Assembly: GCF_015751895.1 (NCBI RefSeq)
Contig: NZ_JADOTZ010000001.1
Coordinates: 930,001 to 994,000, forward strand
Direction of reading: 5' to 3'
Origin: Zhihengliuella flava
GTDB taxonomy: Bacteria > Actinomycetota > Actinomycetes > Actinomycetales > Micrococcaceae
Length of the DNA stretch: 64,000 nt
Below the pieces are notes generated by a model. That model ran no database searches and was not told the origin of the DNA. It saw nothing but the letters and a program-made list of their open reading frames with translations. Numbering within the stretch: the stretch's first letter is position 1; every line of letters begins with the position of its first letter. The translations under genes and the position numbers were made by a program. Positions 1 through 8,734 of the stretch are shown here, piece after piece.

Positions 1-1
1 G

Positions 2-526
2 TTGCGCGGTAAGCGGGCCTGGACGCTGGACGATTTGGCGGCCCGCTCCGGCGTGAGTCGCCGGACGCTGGTGACCATCGAGCAAGGGCAGGCCAACCCC
101 TCCATCGCCGTGCTGTCCTCGATCAGCGACGCGCTCGGCGTCGCCTTCGTCTCCCTCGTGGAGACGGGCCCCAGCGAACAGATTCAGGTGGTCAGGGCTG
201 GTCAGGGACCGCGCTTGTGGGAAGGGAACGACGGCGGCTCGGCGCACCTTGCGGGGTCTCTGCCCGGGACGAACATCGCGGAGCTCTGGGAGTTCCGCAT
301 GTCCCCCGGCGAAGGCTACCTCGGCCAACCTCACCCTGGCGGCACACGAGAGCTCGTGCACGTGGCCTCAGGCGAACTGACCCTCAGCGTCCTCGATCAG
401 GAATTCGTTCTGAAGGCCGGTGACGCGGCCACGCACCCGGCCGACGTCGCCCACGGCTACCGGAACACGGGCACCCGCACCGCGGTGTTCTCCAACGTGG
501 TGCAGTACCCCAACCCGCAGGAGTAG
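2..526 (+). CDS. XRE-family regulator with C-terminal cupin domain (5' partial)
   Basis: The first ~45 visible residues form a helix-turn-helix of the XRE/Cro type (TLDDLAARSGVSRRTLVTIE, then NPSIAVLSSISDALGV). The last ~80 form a cupin barrel with HPGGTRELVHV and HPADVAHGYRN, the usual small-molecule or metal-binding pocket of this regulator class. Such proteins are one-component repressors or activators that sense a metabolite through the cupin. The reading frame begins at the window edge and full-length relatives carry several more N-terminal residues, so the TTG at position 2 is probably not the true start. It converges on the short-chain dehydrogenase downstream, with 6 bp between their stop codons. 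The ligand is unknown. Confidence 0.85.
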   Translation: MRGKRAWTLDDLAARSGVSRRTLVTIEQGQANPSIAVLSSISDALGVAFVSLVETGPSEQIQVVRAGQGPRLWEGNDGGSAHLAGSLPGTNIAELWEFRMSPGEGYLGQPHPGGTRELVHVASGELTLSVLDQEFVLKAGDAATHPADVAHGYRNTGTRTAVFSNVVQYPNPQE

Positions 527-532
527 CGCAGG

Positions 533-1372
533 CTACTGAGCCATGCCCGCCATCTTCTTGGCGATGATAGTGATGGCCCTGGAGGGCATGATGCGGGCCA
601 TGCGGTCCATCATCACGGCGTCTTTGCCGATGAGCACGCGTTGCTTGTTGCCCTCGATGGCCCGGACCATCTCCGCCGCGGCGTCGTAGGCGCTCGTCAT
701 CTGGTGCTTGGCGGGCTTCTTGGCCTTCTTCCGCTTCTTGCCCGCGGGGATTTCCTCGGGTACCGATCGTTCCCGCATCTGGGCGCCGGAGTTCTTGGAA
801 ATCTCCGTTTCAATGGCCCCGGGGAACACCACGGACACGGCCAGCTTGGTTCCCTGGTGCTCAGCGATCAGCCCTTCGGTGAACAACTTCACCGCCGCTT
901 TGGAGGCGCCGTAGGCGCTCTGACCCGGGAACGGAATGAGGCTGCCCATGCTGGCAACGTTCATCAGCGTTGCCGGCGGTCCGGCCATCAGGTCCGGCAG
1001 GAACGCTGTGGTGGTGTTGACCGTGCCCCAGAAGTTCACGTTCATCACGCGCTCGATCGCGGAGCGGTCCAGTTCGGAGATCGGCTTGAAATCGTGAATG
1101 ATCCCGGCCACGTTGATGAGGCCATTCACCTGCCCGTGAATCTGCTTCACTTGGGCCGGTAGGGCTTCGACGGCCTCGCGGTCAGTGATGTTGAGGGCGT
1201 GAGTGGAGAGCTTGTCTCCGGCATTGGCCAAGCGCACGGTTTCCTCCAGTGCGGCCTCGTTGAGGTCAACGGCGGCAACCCGCGCGTTCTTGCCGAGGAG
1301 CTGGAACACTACCTCGCGTCCGATGCCCGCTCCACCGCCGGTCACCACAAACACCTTGTCGATCGTTTCCAT
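533..1372 (-). CDS. Short-chain dehydrogenase/reductase (SDR)
   Basis: A 279-residue classical SDR. The N-terminus has the dinucleotide-binding TGGGAGIGRE motif, followed by the NVAG-like motif (INVAGII) and the catalytic Ser plus YGASK (Tyr-x-x-x-Lys). The C-terminal tail is unusually basic (a GKKRKKAKKPAK stretch), as in some membrane-associated actinobacterial SDRs of the SDR family with unknown substrates. The start is set at the ATG preceded by GAGGAGAAGC; an upstream in-frame extension lacks a ribosome site. It converges with the XRE regulator and is divergent from the DUF4190-like gene. The substrate cannot be inferred from sequence. Confidence 0.88.
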   Translation of the reverse strand: METIDKVFVVTGGGAGIGREVVFQLLGKNARVAAVDLNEAALEETVRLANAGDKLSTHALNITDREAVEALPAQVKQIHGQVNGLINVAGIIHDFKPISELDRSAIERVMNVNFWGTVNTTTAFLPDLMAGPPATLMNVASMGSLIPFPGQSAYGASKAAVKLFTEGLIAEHQGTKLAVSVVFPGAIETEISKNSGAQMRERSVPEEIPAGKKRKKAKKPAKHQMTSAYDAAAEMVRAIEGNKQRVLIGKDAVMMDRMARIMPSRAITIIAKKMAGMAQ

Positions 1373-1486
1373 GCTTCTCCTCATCTCAGGGCCGGGCCGC
1401 GGCGCTGTCCACACCGTAGGTCTCTGACACGCATAATTTCATGCGCGCCAGTCAGGCGCCATGGTCCGGGCCCATACTATGGAGTC

Positions 1487-1792
1487 ATGACTGTGCCTGA
1501 GCAGGTCCCCACGGTGGTTGTCGCCGAGCGCAAGGGCGCCAGCATCACCTCGTTGGTGCTGGGGCTGGTCTCTATTCTGCTTGGCTTCACGATTCTGATT
1601 CCGATGGTGGGCCTTGCCTTCGGAATCCTCGGCTTAGTGCAGGAGCCCGCCGGCCGCGGCCCCGCCCTCGCCGGGGTCATCCTCAACTCGCTCACGATGA
1701 TCGCCTGGATTCTGCTGATCATCATCTTTCTGCCATTCCTCATCATGGCGCTGATCTATGGGATCGCGCCGAACGAGTCGGTCCCGGCCTAG
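1487..1792 (+). CDS. Small DUF4190-type membrane protein
   Basis: A 101-residue protein with two to three hydrophobic segments: about residues 20-35 (SLVLGLVSILLGFTILIP), 39-51 and 63-92. They are separated by a short Gly/Pro/Arg loop (EPAGRGPALAG). The alternation GLxxxLLGF...GIxGL...GxxLN matches the DUF4190 family of small actinobacterial membrane proteins, whose function is not established. The ATG at this position was chosen because the longer in-frame extension crosses the divergent SDR promoter and reads as non-coding. A weak GGAG lies just upstream. Confidence 0.75.
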   Translation: MTVPEQVPTVVVAERKGASITSLVLGLVSILLGFTILIPMVGLAFGILGLVQEPAGRGPALAGVILNSLTMIAWILLIIIFLPFLIMALIYGIAPNESVPA

Positions 1793-1893
1793 GCGCGTGG
1801 CGGGCCACCTGACCCGTGCGCACTCCCAGCGTGCGTCCGGCCAGCGGCCCTAAACTGGCCTCTCCTGAACGCTCCCCGAACGGATTGTCCCCG

Positions 1894-3111
1894 ATGCACC
1901 GTGCACCGCTGACCTTGGCCGGAAACTCCCACCTGGTGCACTTCCAGCGCGCCATCGACATGGGCGCCACACCGGCGCCCCGCCGGCCCCTCCAGTTCCA
2001 CGCCCGGCTGGCGCTCTCCCTGCTCCACCCGTTCTTTGAGGACGACGCAGTCACCCGGCCAGGGCAGGAATGCCTGCTCATGGTGCCCGGTTTCCGGATC
2101 GGCAACCGCGTCCTGACCGACCCGGCCCACCCCGAGGCACACGCCTCCGTGGACGCCGCTCTCATCACGCCGGAGCATGACGCTCAGATGCTGGAGCGCT
2201 ACCTGAACCGACTCGACGATCTGCGCCGGCGCAACCCGGCCATCCGCTTTCTCTTCTGGAGCCTCGTGGCCGGCGAGTACCGCGCGCGTAGCGAGGGGCG
2301 CTACCTCCAGCCGGACGGCACGTACCGGCACCCCACGTGGAATCTGGCGGAGATCGAGCGAGAGTTCCCCGAGCACACCATCTCCTTGGCGCCGTTGCTG
2401 GATTCCGACGTCCTGCCGGCGCTCCTGAAAGACTCCGGCGGGCATCCCACGGAGTTGGCCGCCGCGCTCTTCCACCGCTTCATCGAGGACCCCGAGCGCC
2501 CCACGGATCAGGCCCTCGCCGAGGTCCGCCGCACCGCCACTGTGCCCTGCCTGAGTTTCTGGGAGCCCACGGTCCTCACCGGCGACTCCGCGTGGCTCGC
2601 CACGCTGGCCGACTACGCGGAGCGCGGCATTATTCGGCTCAATCAGCACGTGCGCATCATCGCGGACAGCGCGCGCATCACGGCGCGGGACGGCGTCGTC
2701 CTCTACATCACGGACCTGGACGGCACGGCCCTGCGGGCCGGGCAGGGTGACCACGGGTCCGACGCCGCCCGGCTCCCGGAGGAAGCACTAGCCCCGATCC
2801 GCCGGCTCGCCGCGTTGGGCCTGCGCCCCCGCGTCTTCACCTGGGCCAACAAGGCGAACGAGTTCACCAACCCGCCCGTGACCTGGGCCCCGGATCATCC
2901 GGGTTCGCCCATGGCCCTCGATGAGCAGTTGGCGGCCCGCCTACCCGAGGCCGACGTGTTGCGGGACGCCCACTGGGCCCCGCATTCGGTGAGCCTGCGG
3001 GACGTGGACATTGAACAGCTCTCCGGACGCCCCAAGCCCACCGTGGACGGATTGAGCCAGGTGGTGCGCCTGCTCGGCGGCGGCCGCACGCTCCAGTGGC
3101 TGGACGAGTAA
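1894..3111 (+). CDS. Unassigned protein with SGNH-like N-terminus and HAD-like motif
   Basis: About 405 residues if the ATG used here is right; a GTG at 1816 is possible but has no ribosome site and adds a Pro/Ser-rich stretch. Near the N-terminus GNSH (residues 10-13) followed by a helix resembles block I of SGNH hydrolases, and DSGGHPTELAAALFHRFI further on could be the distal Asp/His block. In the C-terminal third, VLYITDLDGTAL resembles HAD motif I, and LAPIRRLAALGLRPRVFTWAN resembles the following region. The later HAD acidic motif is not obvious. These are motif resemblances only; no function is assigned. The gene stands alone between two intergenic gaps. Confidence 0.7.
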   Translation: MHRAPLTLAGNSHLVHFQRAIDMGATPAPRRPLQFHARLALSLLHPFFEDDAVTRPGQECLLMVPGFRIGNRVLTDPAHPEAHASVDAALITPEHDAQMLERYLNRLDDLRRRNPAIRFLFWSLVAGEYRARSEGRYLQPDGTYRHPTWNLAEIEREFPEHTISLAPLLDSDVLPALLKDSGGHPTELAAALFHRFIEDPERPTDQALAEVRRTATVPCLSFWEPTVLTGDSAWLATLADYAERGIIRLNQHVRIIADSARITARDGVVLYITDLDGTALRAGQGDHGSDAARLPEEALAPIRRLAALGLRPRVFTWANKANEFTNPPVTWAPDHPGSPMALDEQLAARLPEADVLRDAHWAPHSVSLRDVDIEQLSGRPKPTVDGLSQVVRLLGGGRTLQWLDE

Positions 3112-3265
3112 GCGTGTGCTGAGCCGGCGGATCTGTCCGCAGCCTGTGCGTTGCCGAAGAGGTTGGGCAAGATGACGCTGTGGCCTCCCAAAGTGTGGGT
3201 GCCCGGGCGTACTCTTCACACTATGAGCAACACGCTACTGTGATCGACCAACGTGGGGAGTGCCG

Positions 3266-4252
3266 ATGGAGTGGAAAAAGTTCATACCCAAGCCCAGCGC
3301 GCCGAAGCTGCGCTTGACCAAGGTAGAACCCCACACCGGCCACCGCACGGGCATCACGGTGGACGCGTCCAAACGTTTCGGCTTCCTCTGCTGGTCCGCC
3401 GTGAAGTTTCACGGGGACGCCGTCGTCGAGCGCCTGACGGGGAACTTTGATCCGGTAGATCTCAAGGGTGCGCCGCGGCTCACCGGGACCGCCCTGCAGG
3501 ACGCGGTGGATCAGGAGCTCCAGCGCCAGCTCGCGATTGCGGTGATAGACCTCGGCGTGGGGGTGGACTATTCGGTTCATCGCCCGCTGACCACCAGCGC
3601 CTCCTGCGGGGTTCACGATGCCCTCGCGGAGCTCGGTATACCCGTCTCTAGTGCGGCCGCGCCCTCCGCCGTTCGTGCGGCCGCGGCGGAGGCCCTCACC
3701 CAAGAGGGCATCGCCCACCTCGGTGAAATCAAGATTTCAACCGACGCCTCGTGCGGGCGGACTACGACGTCGGGGCACGGCTGGTTCATCGAATCCGCCA
3801 CCATGTACCGGCCGGTTATGGGCCGCACCACGTCCACGCAGCGGACGGTGCGCGCCGCCGAGCTCTACAGCATCCTGAAGGCCCTCAAGGCGGCGGATCG
3901 GCAATTCGGCCGGGAGGCGCTCCGCACGGGCGGCCTCCGGGTGCGCAGTGACTGCGCCATCGCCGTCCGCATGCTGCGGGAACCCGGTTGGCTGCCGGAG
4001 AGCGCCACGTCCCGGGAGATCGCGCTCGCCACCTCCATCCGGGACTTCACCAAAAATCTTCGCGTGCGGTTCGTCTGGGTCCGCGGACACAACGGGGACC
4101 TCGGCAATGAGACTGCGGACCGGCTGGCCGTCGCGGCCCGGCGCCTGCACTACGCCCGCACCCCGAAGGACAGCGCGGCAGCCATCATCGCCAATATTTG
4201 CCATGAGGCCACCGAGCGCTTCCAATCGGAGCGCCACCGCCTCGCCGCCTGA
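3266..4252 (+). CDS. RNase H-like domain protein
   Basis: About 328 residues. The C-terminal ~150 residues carry the acidic constellation of RNase HI: STDAS (Asp), RAAELYSI (Glu), VRSDCAIAV (Asp) and WVRGHNGDLGNETADRLA (His and final Asp). The protein could therefore be an active RNA/DNA-hybrid nuclease. The N-terminal ~140 residues are not a known substrate-binding domain to me, though ITVDASKRFGFLCWSAVKF resembles the first strand pair of the same fold and may be a degenerate duplicate. The ATG is preceded by GGGGAG with 5-nt spacing; a GTG two codons earlier overlaps that site. It is monocistronic by spacing. Confidence 0.8.
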   Translation: MEWKKFIPKPSAPKLRLTKVEPHTGHRTGITVDASKRFGFLCWSAVKFHGDAVVERLTGNFDPVDLKGAPRLTGTALQDAVDQELQRQLAIAVIDLGVGVDYSVHRPLTTSASCGVHDALAELGIPVSSAAAPSAVRAAAAEALTQEGIAHLGEIKISTDASCGRTTTSGHGWFIESATMYRPVMGRTTSTQRTVRAAELYSILKALKAADRQFGREALRTGGLRVRSDCAIAVRMLREPGWLPESATSREIALATSIRDFTKNLRVRFVWVRGHNGDLGNETADRLAVAARRLHYARTPKDSAAAIIANICHEATERFQSERHRLAA

Positions 4253-4319
4253 CTCCGCCTGCCCGTCACGCGGCAGACATCCGCTAACTCAGGACGATGC
4301 CAGTGACCGCGTGGCGGCC

Positions 4320-4808
4320 TCACGCAGCCGCGAGGAGCAGCTTATCCATTTGGCCCACGCACGCTGACAGGGTCTCCTCGAAATCAGCCTCGGCCATGGC
4401 ATCCAACTGGCGGGCGGAGGAAAACTCCACGCACAGGCGGACCAAGGTTCCGGGCTGATTGCCCGGGAGCGCATCGAGGGACAGGGTCATCTGCGTGGTG
4501 CCGCGCGGAAGGTCTTGGCCGGGCTCCCGGCCATCCTCAAAGATCAGCCGGTGATGCTTCTCCACTTCAAGGATTCGCCACCACCCGGAGGCCACCACAC
4601 CGTGTTCGAAGATGGTGAACCGGCACCGCTCCCCCGGCGTCAGGCTGTGTTCGCTGAACTCGGCCGGGTGGCCTGGTGGACCCCACCAGCCCTCCAAGAG
4701 GGAAGGATCCTCGATCAACCGCCACACGGACTCGGGCGCCGCATTCACACGGGAGGACACCGTGAAGGTCAGCGCCTCCAGATCTGTGACCACGCTAGTC
4801 ACCGGCAT
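4320..4808 (-). CDS. SRPBCC / START-like domain protein
   Basis: A 162-residue protein of the Bet v1-like SRPBCC superfamily. It has the N-terminal strand with NAAPESVWRLIEDP, the LEGWWGP turn, then alternating strands and a long C-terminal helix (LDAMAEADFEETLSACVGQMDKLLLAA). This fold makes a hydrophobic pocket; Aha1-type members are found next to ArsR regulators, but none is adjacent here. GAGGAGG lies 5 nt upstream of the ATG. The ligand is unknown. Confidence 0.82.
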   Translation of the reverse strand: MPVTSVVTDLEALTFTVSSRVNAAPESVWRLIEDPSLLEGWWGPPGHPAEFSEHSLTPGERCRFTIFEHGVVASGWWRILEVEKHHRLIFEDGREPGQDLPRGTTQMTLSLDALPGNQPGTLVRLCVEFSSARQLDAMAEADFEETLSACVGQMDKLLLAAA

Positions 4809-4926
4809 ATCCGCCTCCTCACCCCGACGGGAAGGATCCCGGCCTCAGGCTATATGTTCGAGGGTACGGCCCCGGCTCAGGCCGGTAAAGAGCAGAGCTC
4901 GGATTGATCGACGGGTAGGCGGCGCA

Positions 4927-4970
4927 GATGCCCCGGGCGCCGGCAGTGGTCCGCCGGTATCCGGGGCATC
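4927..4970 (-). terminator. Hairpin downstream of the FAD oxidoreductase operon
   Basis: GATGCCCCGG (4927-4936) and CCGGGGCATC (4961-4970) form a perfect 10-bp inverted repeat, with additional GC pairing possible in the loop. It lies 17 bp past the stop codon of the last gene of the leftward transporter/oxidase operon. No strong U-tract is visible, which is common in high-GC genomes. Confidence 0.6.
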
Positions 4971-4986
4971 GCTCACACCCCTCTAC

Positions 4987-6099
4987 TTACCCGAATCGTT
5001 CGGGACGGAACGTCTCCAACATCGGATGCTTCTGACCAGCGGTTACTTCATAGGTGATCAGTTCGCCCGCGAGCAGGCCCAGGGTGGCACCCGAGTGTGT
5101 GAAGGCGGCGTAGCATCCAGGGACGGCTTCCAGTTCGCCGAACACTGGTTCTCCATCCCCCGGGATCGGCTTGCGGCCGATCTTCCACGAGGCTTTCGGC
5201 AGTTCCTCGACGCCGTCCAGCAATCTCGCGGCCTCTTCCATCAGCTCGTCCACGACGCCCTCCGGGATCTCGTAGCCATCCTCGGATTCGATAATCGACT
5301 CCTCGTACCAGTCGTGATCTACCGCCACGGCGCCTCCCGGATTCGGGCGAATGGCGGCACGCGGAGTATTCATCACGGTGGTGACCGGAGACGTCAGTGG
5401 TTCGGAGATGACGACCATCGAGACCGGCGAGGCATCGCCGATCTGCACCCCGAGCGGGGCGATCACCTGTGGGGTCTGTGGCCCGCAAGCCACCACGACG
5501 GCTTCACCCGCGTAGACCGTGCCGTCGGCCGCGCGCACACCGGTAGCGCGTCCGCCGTCGACCACCACGTGGCACTGGCCTGCGCCGGTCACCAGCGTCC
5601 CACCGGCGGCGGTGAAGCCCTCCAACAGGAACTCGATGAGATGCGGCAGAGACACCCACCCCTCGCCGGGGTTATAAACGCCGTCAGCGACCATAGCCTG
5701 GGGGTCCACATCCGTGGTCAGCTCACGCACATTGTCCGCGGTCACGTACCGGGAATCGTACCCGTGGCGGAGTTCGTAGGCATGACGTTCCTTCGCGGCG
5801 GCGGCATCCTCAGCGGCCGGCCAGTAGACCGCGCCATCGAACTGCAGCCAGTCCCGGGTGGGATCCTGGGCGTAGAGCGTTCGGTAGCGATCGATGCCCG
5901 CCATGCGCAGGTCGTGGTAGGGCTTGGACCGTTCGCCGGCCGAGTTCAGCCAGGACAGCGAGCGTCCGGAGGCACCGGACGCCGGCTCCGCGTCGGTCAC
6001 CAAGGTCACCTGCACACCGGCCCGGGCCAAGTGCGTCGCGGCGGACACTCCAATCACCCCACCGCCGAGGACAACGGCTGTCTGCACCTTGTTAGTCAT
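4987..6099 (-). CDS. FAD-dependent amine/amino-acid oxidoreductase (DAO family)
   Basis: A 370-residue flavoprotein. The N-terminal Rossmann motif is AVVLGGGVIGVSAATHLARAG, followed by SGASGRSLSWLNSAGERS (typical of the D-amino-acid oxidase/glycine oxidase superfamily around the flavin), and a C-terminal HSGATLGLLAGEL segment. Such enzymes oxidise C-N bonds of amino acids or N-substituted amines, releasing H2O2 or feeding electrons onward. The start is the ATG behind AAAGGA, overlapping the upstream dehydrogenase gene by 8 bp. It is the last gene of the leftward operon SBP-permease-ATPase-dehydrogenase-oxidase, so its substrate is presumably what the transporter imports. An Amadori compound or opine is one possibility (inference). 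Confidence 0.85.
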   Translation of the reverse strand: MTNKVQTAVVLGGGVIGVSAATHLARAGVQVTLVTDAEPASGASGRSLSWLNSAGERSKPYHDLRMAGIDRYRTLYAQDPTRDWLQFDGAVYWPAAEDAAAAKERHAYELRHGYDSRYVTADNVRELTTDVDPQAMVADGVYNPGEGWVSLPHLIEFLLEGFTAAGGTLVTGAGQCHVVVDGGRATGVRAADGTVYAGEAVVVACGPQTPQVIAPLGVQIGDASPVSMVVISEPLTSPVTTVMNTPRAAIRPNPGGAVAVDHDWYEESIIESEDGYEIPEGVVDELMEEAARLLDGVEELPKASWKIGRKPIPGDGEPVFGELEAVPGCYAAFTHSGATLGLLAGELITYEVTAGQKHPMLETFRPERFG

Positions 6100-7150
6100 G
6101 CTGTTCCTTTCGCTTCGGCCGCGCACGGCCGTGAATCTGTTCGATGATGTCGAGGGAGGTGACGGCCTCCGCGGGATCGACGGGGACGGGGCCGCCGTTC
6201 AAGAGGTGCTCGGCGAGGAGGCGATAAAACTCTCCATACGCGCCGCGCTCCGGTTCCACTTCCCGCGCTCCCGTGGGTGTCGTGAGCGTGCCCCACGATT
6301 CGGGTGGTTCGACGCCGAGTCCCGCATCGCCGGGGCGCACCCCGTCGATCAACTGCGGTTCCTGCCGGTCCAGTCCACGTTTGGTGTAGGTCCCCGCGGT
6401 GCCGAGCACGTGGAAACGCGGGCCCGGGGCTACGGAGACCGCATTCATGGTCAGCCGGCTGCTGACGCCACTGCTGTGCGTGAGCAGGACGACGGCGTCG
6501 TCCTCGGCATCCGCGTCATCGGAGGCCAGATGCCGGGTGAGCTCACCGTGCACGGAATCAACGGGGCCGAAGAGCTGGATGGCCTGATCAATGAGGTGCG
6601 GCCCCAAGTCGTAGAGGATCCCTCCCCCGTCGGCGACGTTGGTGCGGCCCTTCCAATCCCGCATTCCTTCGGGTTTCCACCACTCGAACCGCGATTCGAA
6701 AACCAAGGGCTCACCGAGTTCGCCCGCGGCTATGAGCGCCTTGAGCGTCAGCAAGTCCGCATCCCAACGGCGATTCTGAAAGACCGTCAGACTCACCCCA
6801 GCAGCCTCGGCCTGCCGCATGAGAACGCGCCCCTGCTCGGCACCGACCACGAACGGCTTGTCCACCACGACGTTCAGCCCGGAGGCGATGGCCTCCGCAG
6901 CCAGCTCCGCATGGGTCCGGGGCGGGGTTCCAATCACCACGAGGTCTAGGTGCTCGGCCCGCGCGAAGAGTTCCTCGGGGCGGGCCACGATCATGGCGTC
7001 CGGGTATTCCGCCCGTGCGTGAGCCGCACGTTCGGGATTCGAGGTGACGATGTGGGTGAGTTCGTACCGGTCATCAGCCGCAAGGAATGGGGCGTGAAAA
7101 ATTCGCCCGGAAACACCGAAACCGATGATGGCCGTGCGGATCCGGGTCAT
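6092..7150 (-). CDS. Gfo/Idh/MocA family NAD(P)-dependent oxidoreductase
   Basis: A 352-residue protein with the N-terminal dinucleotide fold IIGFGVSGRIFHAPF and the family motif VVDKPF (Asp-Lys-Pro in place of the common Glu-Lys-Pro). The C-terminal GFO_IDH_MocA domain includes GGILYDLGPHLIDQA with the conserved His. The family oxidises sugar or inositol hydroxyls and includes MocA of rhizopine/opine catabolism. Its start codon overlaps the stop of the ABC ATPase gene and its end overlaps the FAD oxidase, so all are one transcript. Combined with an amino-acid-type transporter and an amine oxidase, it suggests a substrate with both sugar and amino parts (inference). Confidence 0.88.
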   Translation of the reverse strand: MTRIRTAIIGFGVSGRIFHAPFLAADDRYELTHIVTSNPERAAHARAEYPDAMIVARPEELFARAEHLDLVVIGTPPRTHAELAAEAIASGLNVVVDKPFVVGAEQGRVLMRQAEAAGVSLTVFQNRRWDADLLTLKALIAAGELGEPLVFESRFEWWKPEGMRDWKGRTNVADGGGILYDLGPHLIDQAIQLFGPVDSVHGELTRHLASDDADAEDDAVVLLTHSSGVSSRLTMNAVSVAPGPRFHVLGTAGTYTKRGLDRQEPQLIDGVRPGDAGLGVEPPESWGTLTTPTGAREVEPERGAYGEFYRLLAEHLLNGGPVPVDPAEAVTSLDIIEQIHGRARPKRKEQHD

Positions 7151-7914
7151 TACAGCACCTCCGAGAGGAAGGTCTGCAGTCTCGCGGAGCGCGGGTGGTC
7201 GAAAATCTGCTCCGGGGTCCCGGACTCCACCACCTCGCCTTCATCCATGAAGACCACCTGATCAGCGACCTTGCGGGCGAATCCCATCTCATGCGTCACG
7301 ACCACCATGGTCATGCCGCGTTCGCACAGCTCGGCCATGAGACGCAAGACGCCCTTGACCAGTTCCGGGTCAAGCGCAGACGTGGCTTCGTCGAACAACA
7401 TGACCTCAGGGCGCATGGCCAAGGCACGTGCAATCGCGACGCGCTGCTGCTGCCCACCCGAGAGGTCCCGCGGCCGGTGATCCATGCGTTCGCCCAAGCC
7501 GACTTCGCGGAGCCGCTCCTCGGCCAATCGGCGGGCCTCCGCTTTGGACAGCCCCTTCACTTTCCACGGGGCCAAGGCCACATTCTCCAAAGCCGTGTGG
7601 TCCGGGAACAGATTGAAGTGCTGGAAGACCATGCCGATGCGCAGCCGCAGGTCGTCCGGCTTGTCCCCCAGAACTGACCGGCCAGCCACCTGCACGTCTC
7701 CGGAGGCCGGATCGTGCAGCCGGTTAATTCCACGCAACAACGTGGACTTGCCGGACCCCGAGGGCCCGATGACACACGTCGTCGTGCCCGGTGCCACCGT
7801 CAGCGATACGTCGCGCACCACCGCTACATCTCCGTAGGCCAGGGAGAGGTCTCGCAGTTCTACGCTTGAGCCCTCATACACAGCGTCCGGCGTGGTTGTC
7901 TCTACTGCAGTCAT
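7150..7914 (-). CDS. Polar amino-acid ABC transporter ATP-binding protein
   Basis: A 254-residue ATPase of the GlnQ/HisP type. Walker [10 protein letters not shown] is at residues 50-58, the Q-loop at Gln98 (MVFQHFNLF), signature [14 protein letters not shown] from 151, and Walker [15 protein letters not shown] from 171, followed by the H-loop [10 protein letters not shown]. It energises import of a small polar solute together with the permease and binding protein encoded immediately upstream. The start used here overlaps the permease stop (ATGA). A much longer in-frame extension lies inside the permease gene and is not coding. Confidence 0.93.
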   Translation of the reverse strand: MTAVETTTPDAVYEGSSVELRDLSLAYGDVAVVRDVSLTVAPGTTTCVIGPSGSGKSTLLRGINRLHDPASGDVQVAGRSVLGDKPDDLRLRIGMVFQHFNLFPDHTALENVALAPWKVKGLSKAEARRLAEERLREVGLGERMDHRPRDLSGGQQQRVAIARALAMRPEVMLFDEATSALDPELVKGVLRLMAELCERGMTMVVVTHEMGFARKVADQVVFMDEGEVVESGTPEQIFDHPRSARLQTFLSEVL

Positions 7915-8693
7915 CGCGTGGCACCTGCCGTTTCTCGATCTTCCAGTTCGGTCACTTCTTTGAGGCCACTCGTTGGACCGGTGGGCTTCCGACGTCCCGT
8001 TCTGAACTTGTGATCGAAGTAGTTCACGAGGTGGGTCAGCGGGACAGTAATCGCGAGGTAGAAGATTCCCGCCAGCACCAAGGGAGACAAATTGCCCGTC
8101 AATACAGCCGCGTCTTGGCCCACGCGGAACAGTTCGCGCTCGCCCACCATCAACCCCAAGAAGTAGACAAGTGACGACGCTTTGACGATGGAGATGAACT
8201 GGTTGACGAGCGCGGGCAACACTCGTCGCACGCCCTGAGGAATAACCACCAAGGCCATTGCGCGGCCGTAGCTCATGCCGAGGGCTCGGCACGCTTCCAG
8301 CTGGCCTTTCTCCACACTCTGGATGCCGGAGCGGAAGATTTCGCCAATGTAGGCACTGGAGATGAGGCTCAGTGCGATGATTCCCAACGGATAGGGTGAC
8401 GGACCGAAAAGCTCCGAGCTAATCCGGTAAAAGCCTTGTCCAATCAGGAGAATGGTCAAGATTTCTGGCAAACCACGGAAAATGTCCGTGTAGACGCGCG
8501 CAGGCGCGCGGACCCAACGGAGCGGCGAAATTCCCATGACGGCCAGCACCATCCCAAAGAAGATGCCAATGATGGTCGCCGCGATGGACAGCACTAGGGT
8601 GTTGACAAGGCCCGTGCCCAGCAGTTGCGGCAGCACCTCTCCCATGGCTTCGAAGTCCAAAAAGGTTCTGGAGAGATTGTCAAAAAAATCCAC
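7911..8693 (-). CDS. Polar amino-acid ABC transporter permease
   Basis: A 260-residue inner-membrane permease of the HisM/GlnP family with about five membrane segments, starting [24 protein letters not shown]. The EAA loop is visible as [27 protein letters not shown], which docks on the ATPase. The C-terminus is a hydrophilic tail rich in Lys/Thr/Glu. Only one permease gene is present, so the transporter probably uses a homodimer. Confidence 0.92.
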   Translation of the reverse strand: MDFFDNLSRTFLDFEAMGEVLPQLLGTGLVNTLVLSIAATIIGIFFGMVLAVMGISPLRWVRAPARVYTDIFRGLPEILTILLIGQGFYRISSELFGPSPYPLGIIALSLISSAYIGEIFRSGIQSVEKGQLEACRALGMSYGRAMALVVIPQGVRRVLPALVNQFISIVKASSLVYFLGLMVGERELFRVGQDAAVLTGNLSPLVLAGIFYLAITVPLTHLVNYFDHKFRTGRRKPTGPTSGLKEVTELEDRETAGATR

Positions 8694-8734
8694 GAGCTGA
8701 TTCCTCTCAGTGGTGTAGTGGGAGAAGCGAAGGG

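Noticed and set aside
1199-1486. Upstream extension of the DUF4190-like gene
   Set aside because: It runs through the start of the divergent SDR gene and the promoter gap and reads as antisense; the internal ATG at 1487 is better.
4612-6147. Long open frame on the plus strand opposite the SRPBCC gene and the FAD oxidase
   Set aside because: It mirrors the well-supported minus-strand flavoprotein, has no ribosome site, and its product is Arg/His/Gly-rich without family features; an effect of high GC.
7915-8292. N-terminal extension of the ABC ATPase
   Set aside because: It overlaps the permease coding region; GlnQ-type proteins start close to the chosen ATG.
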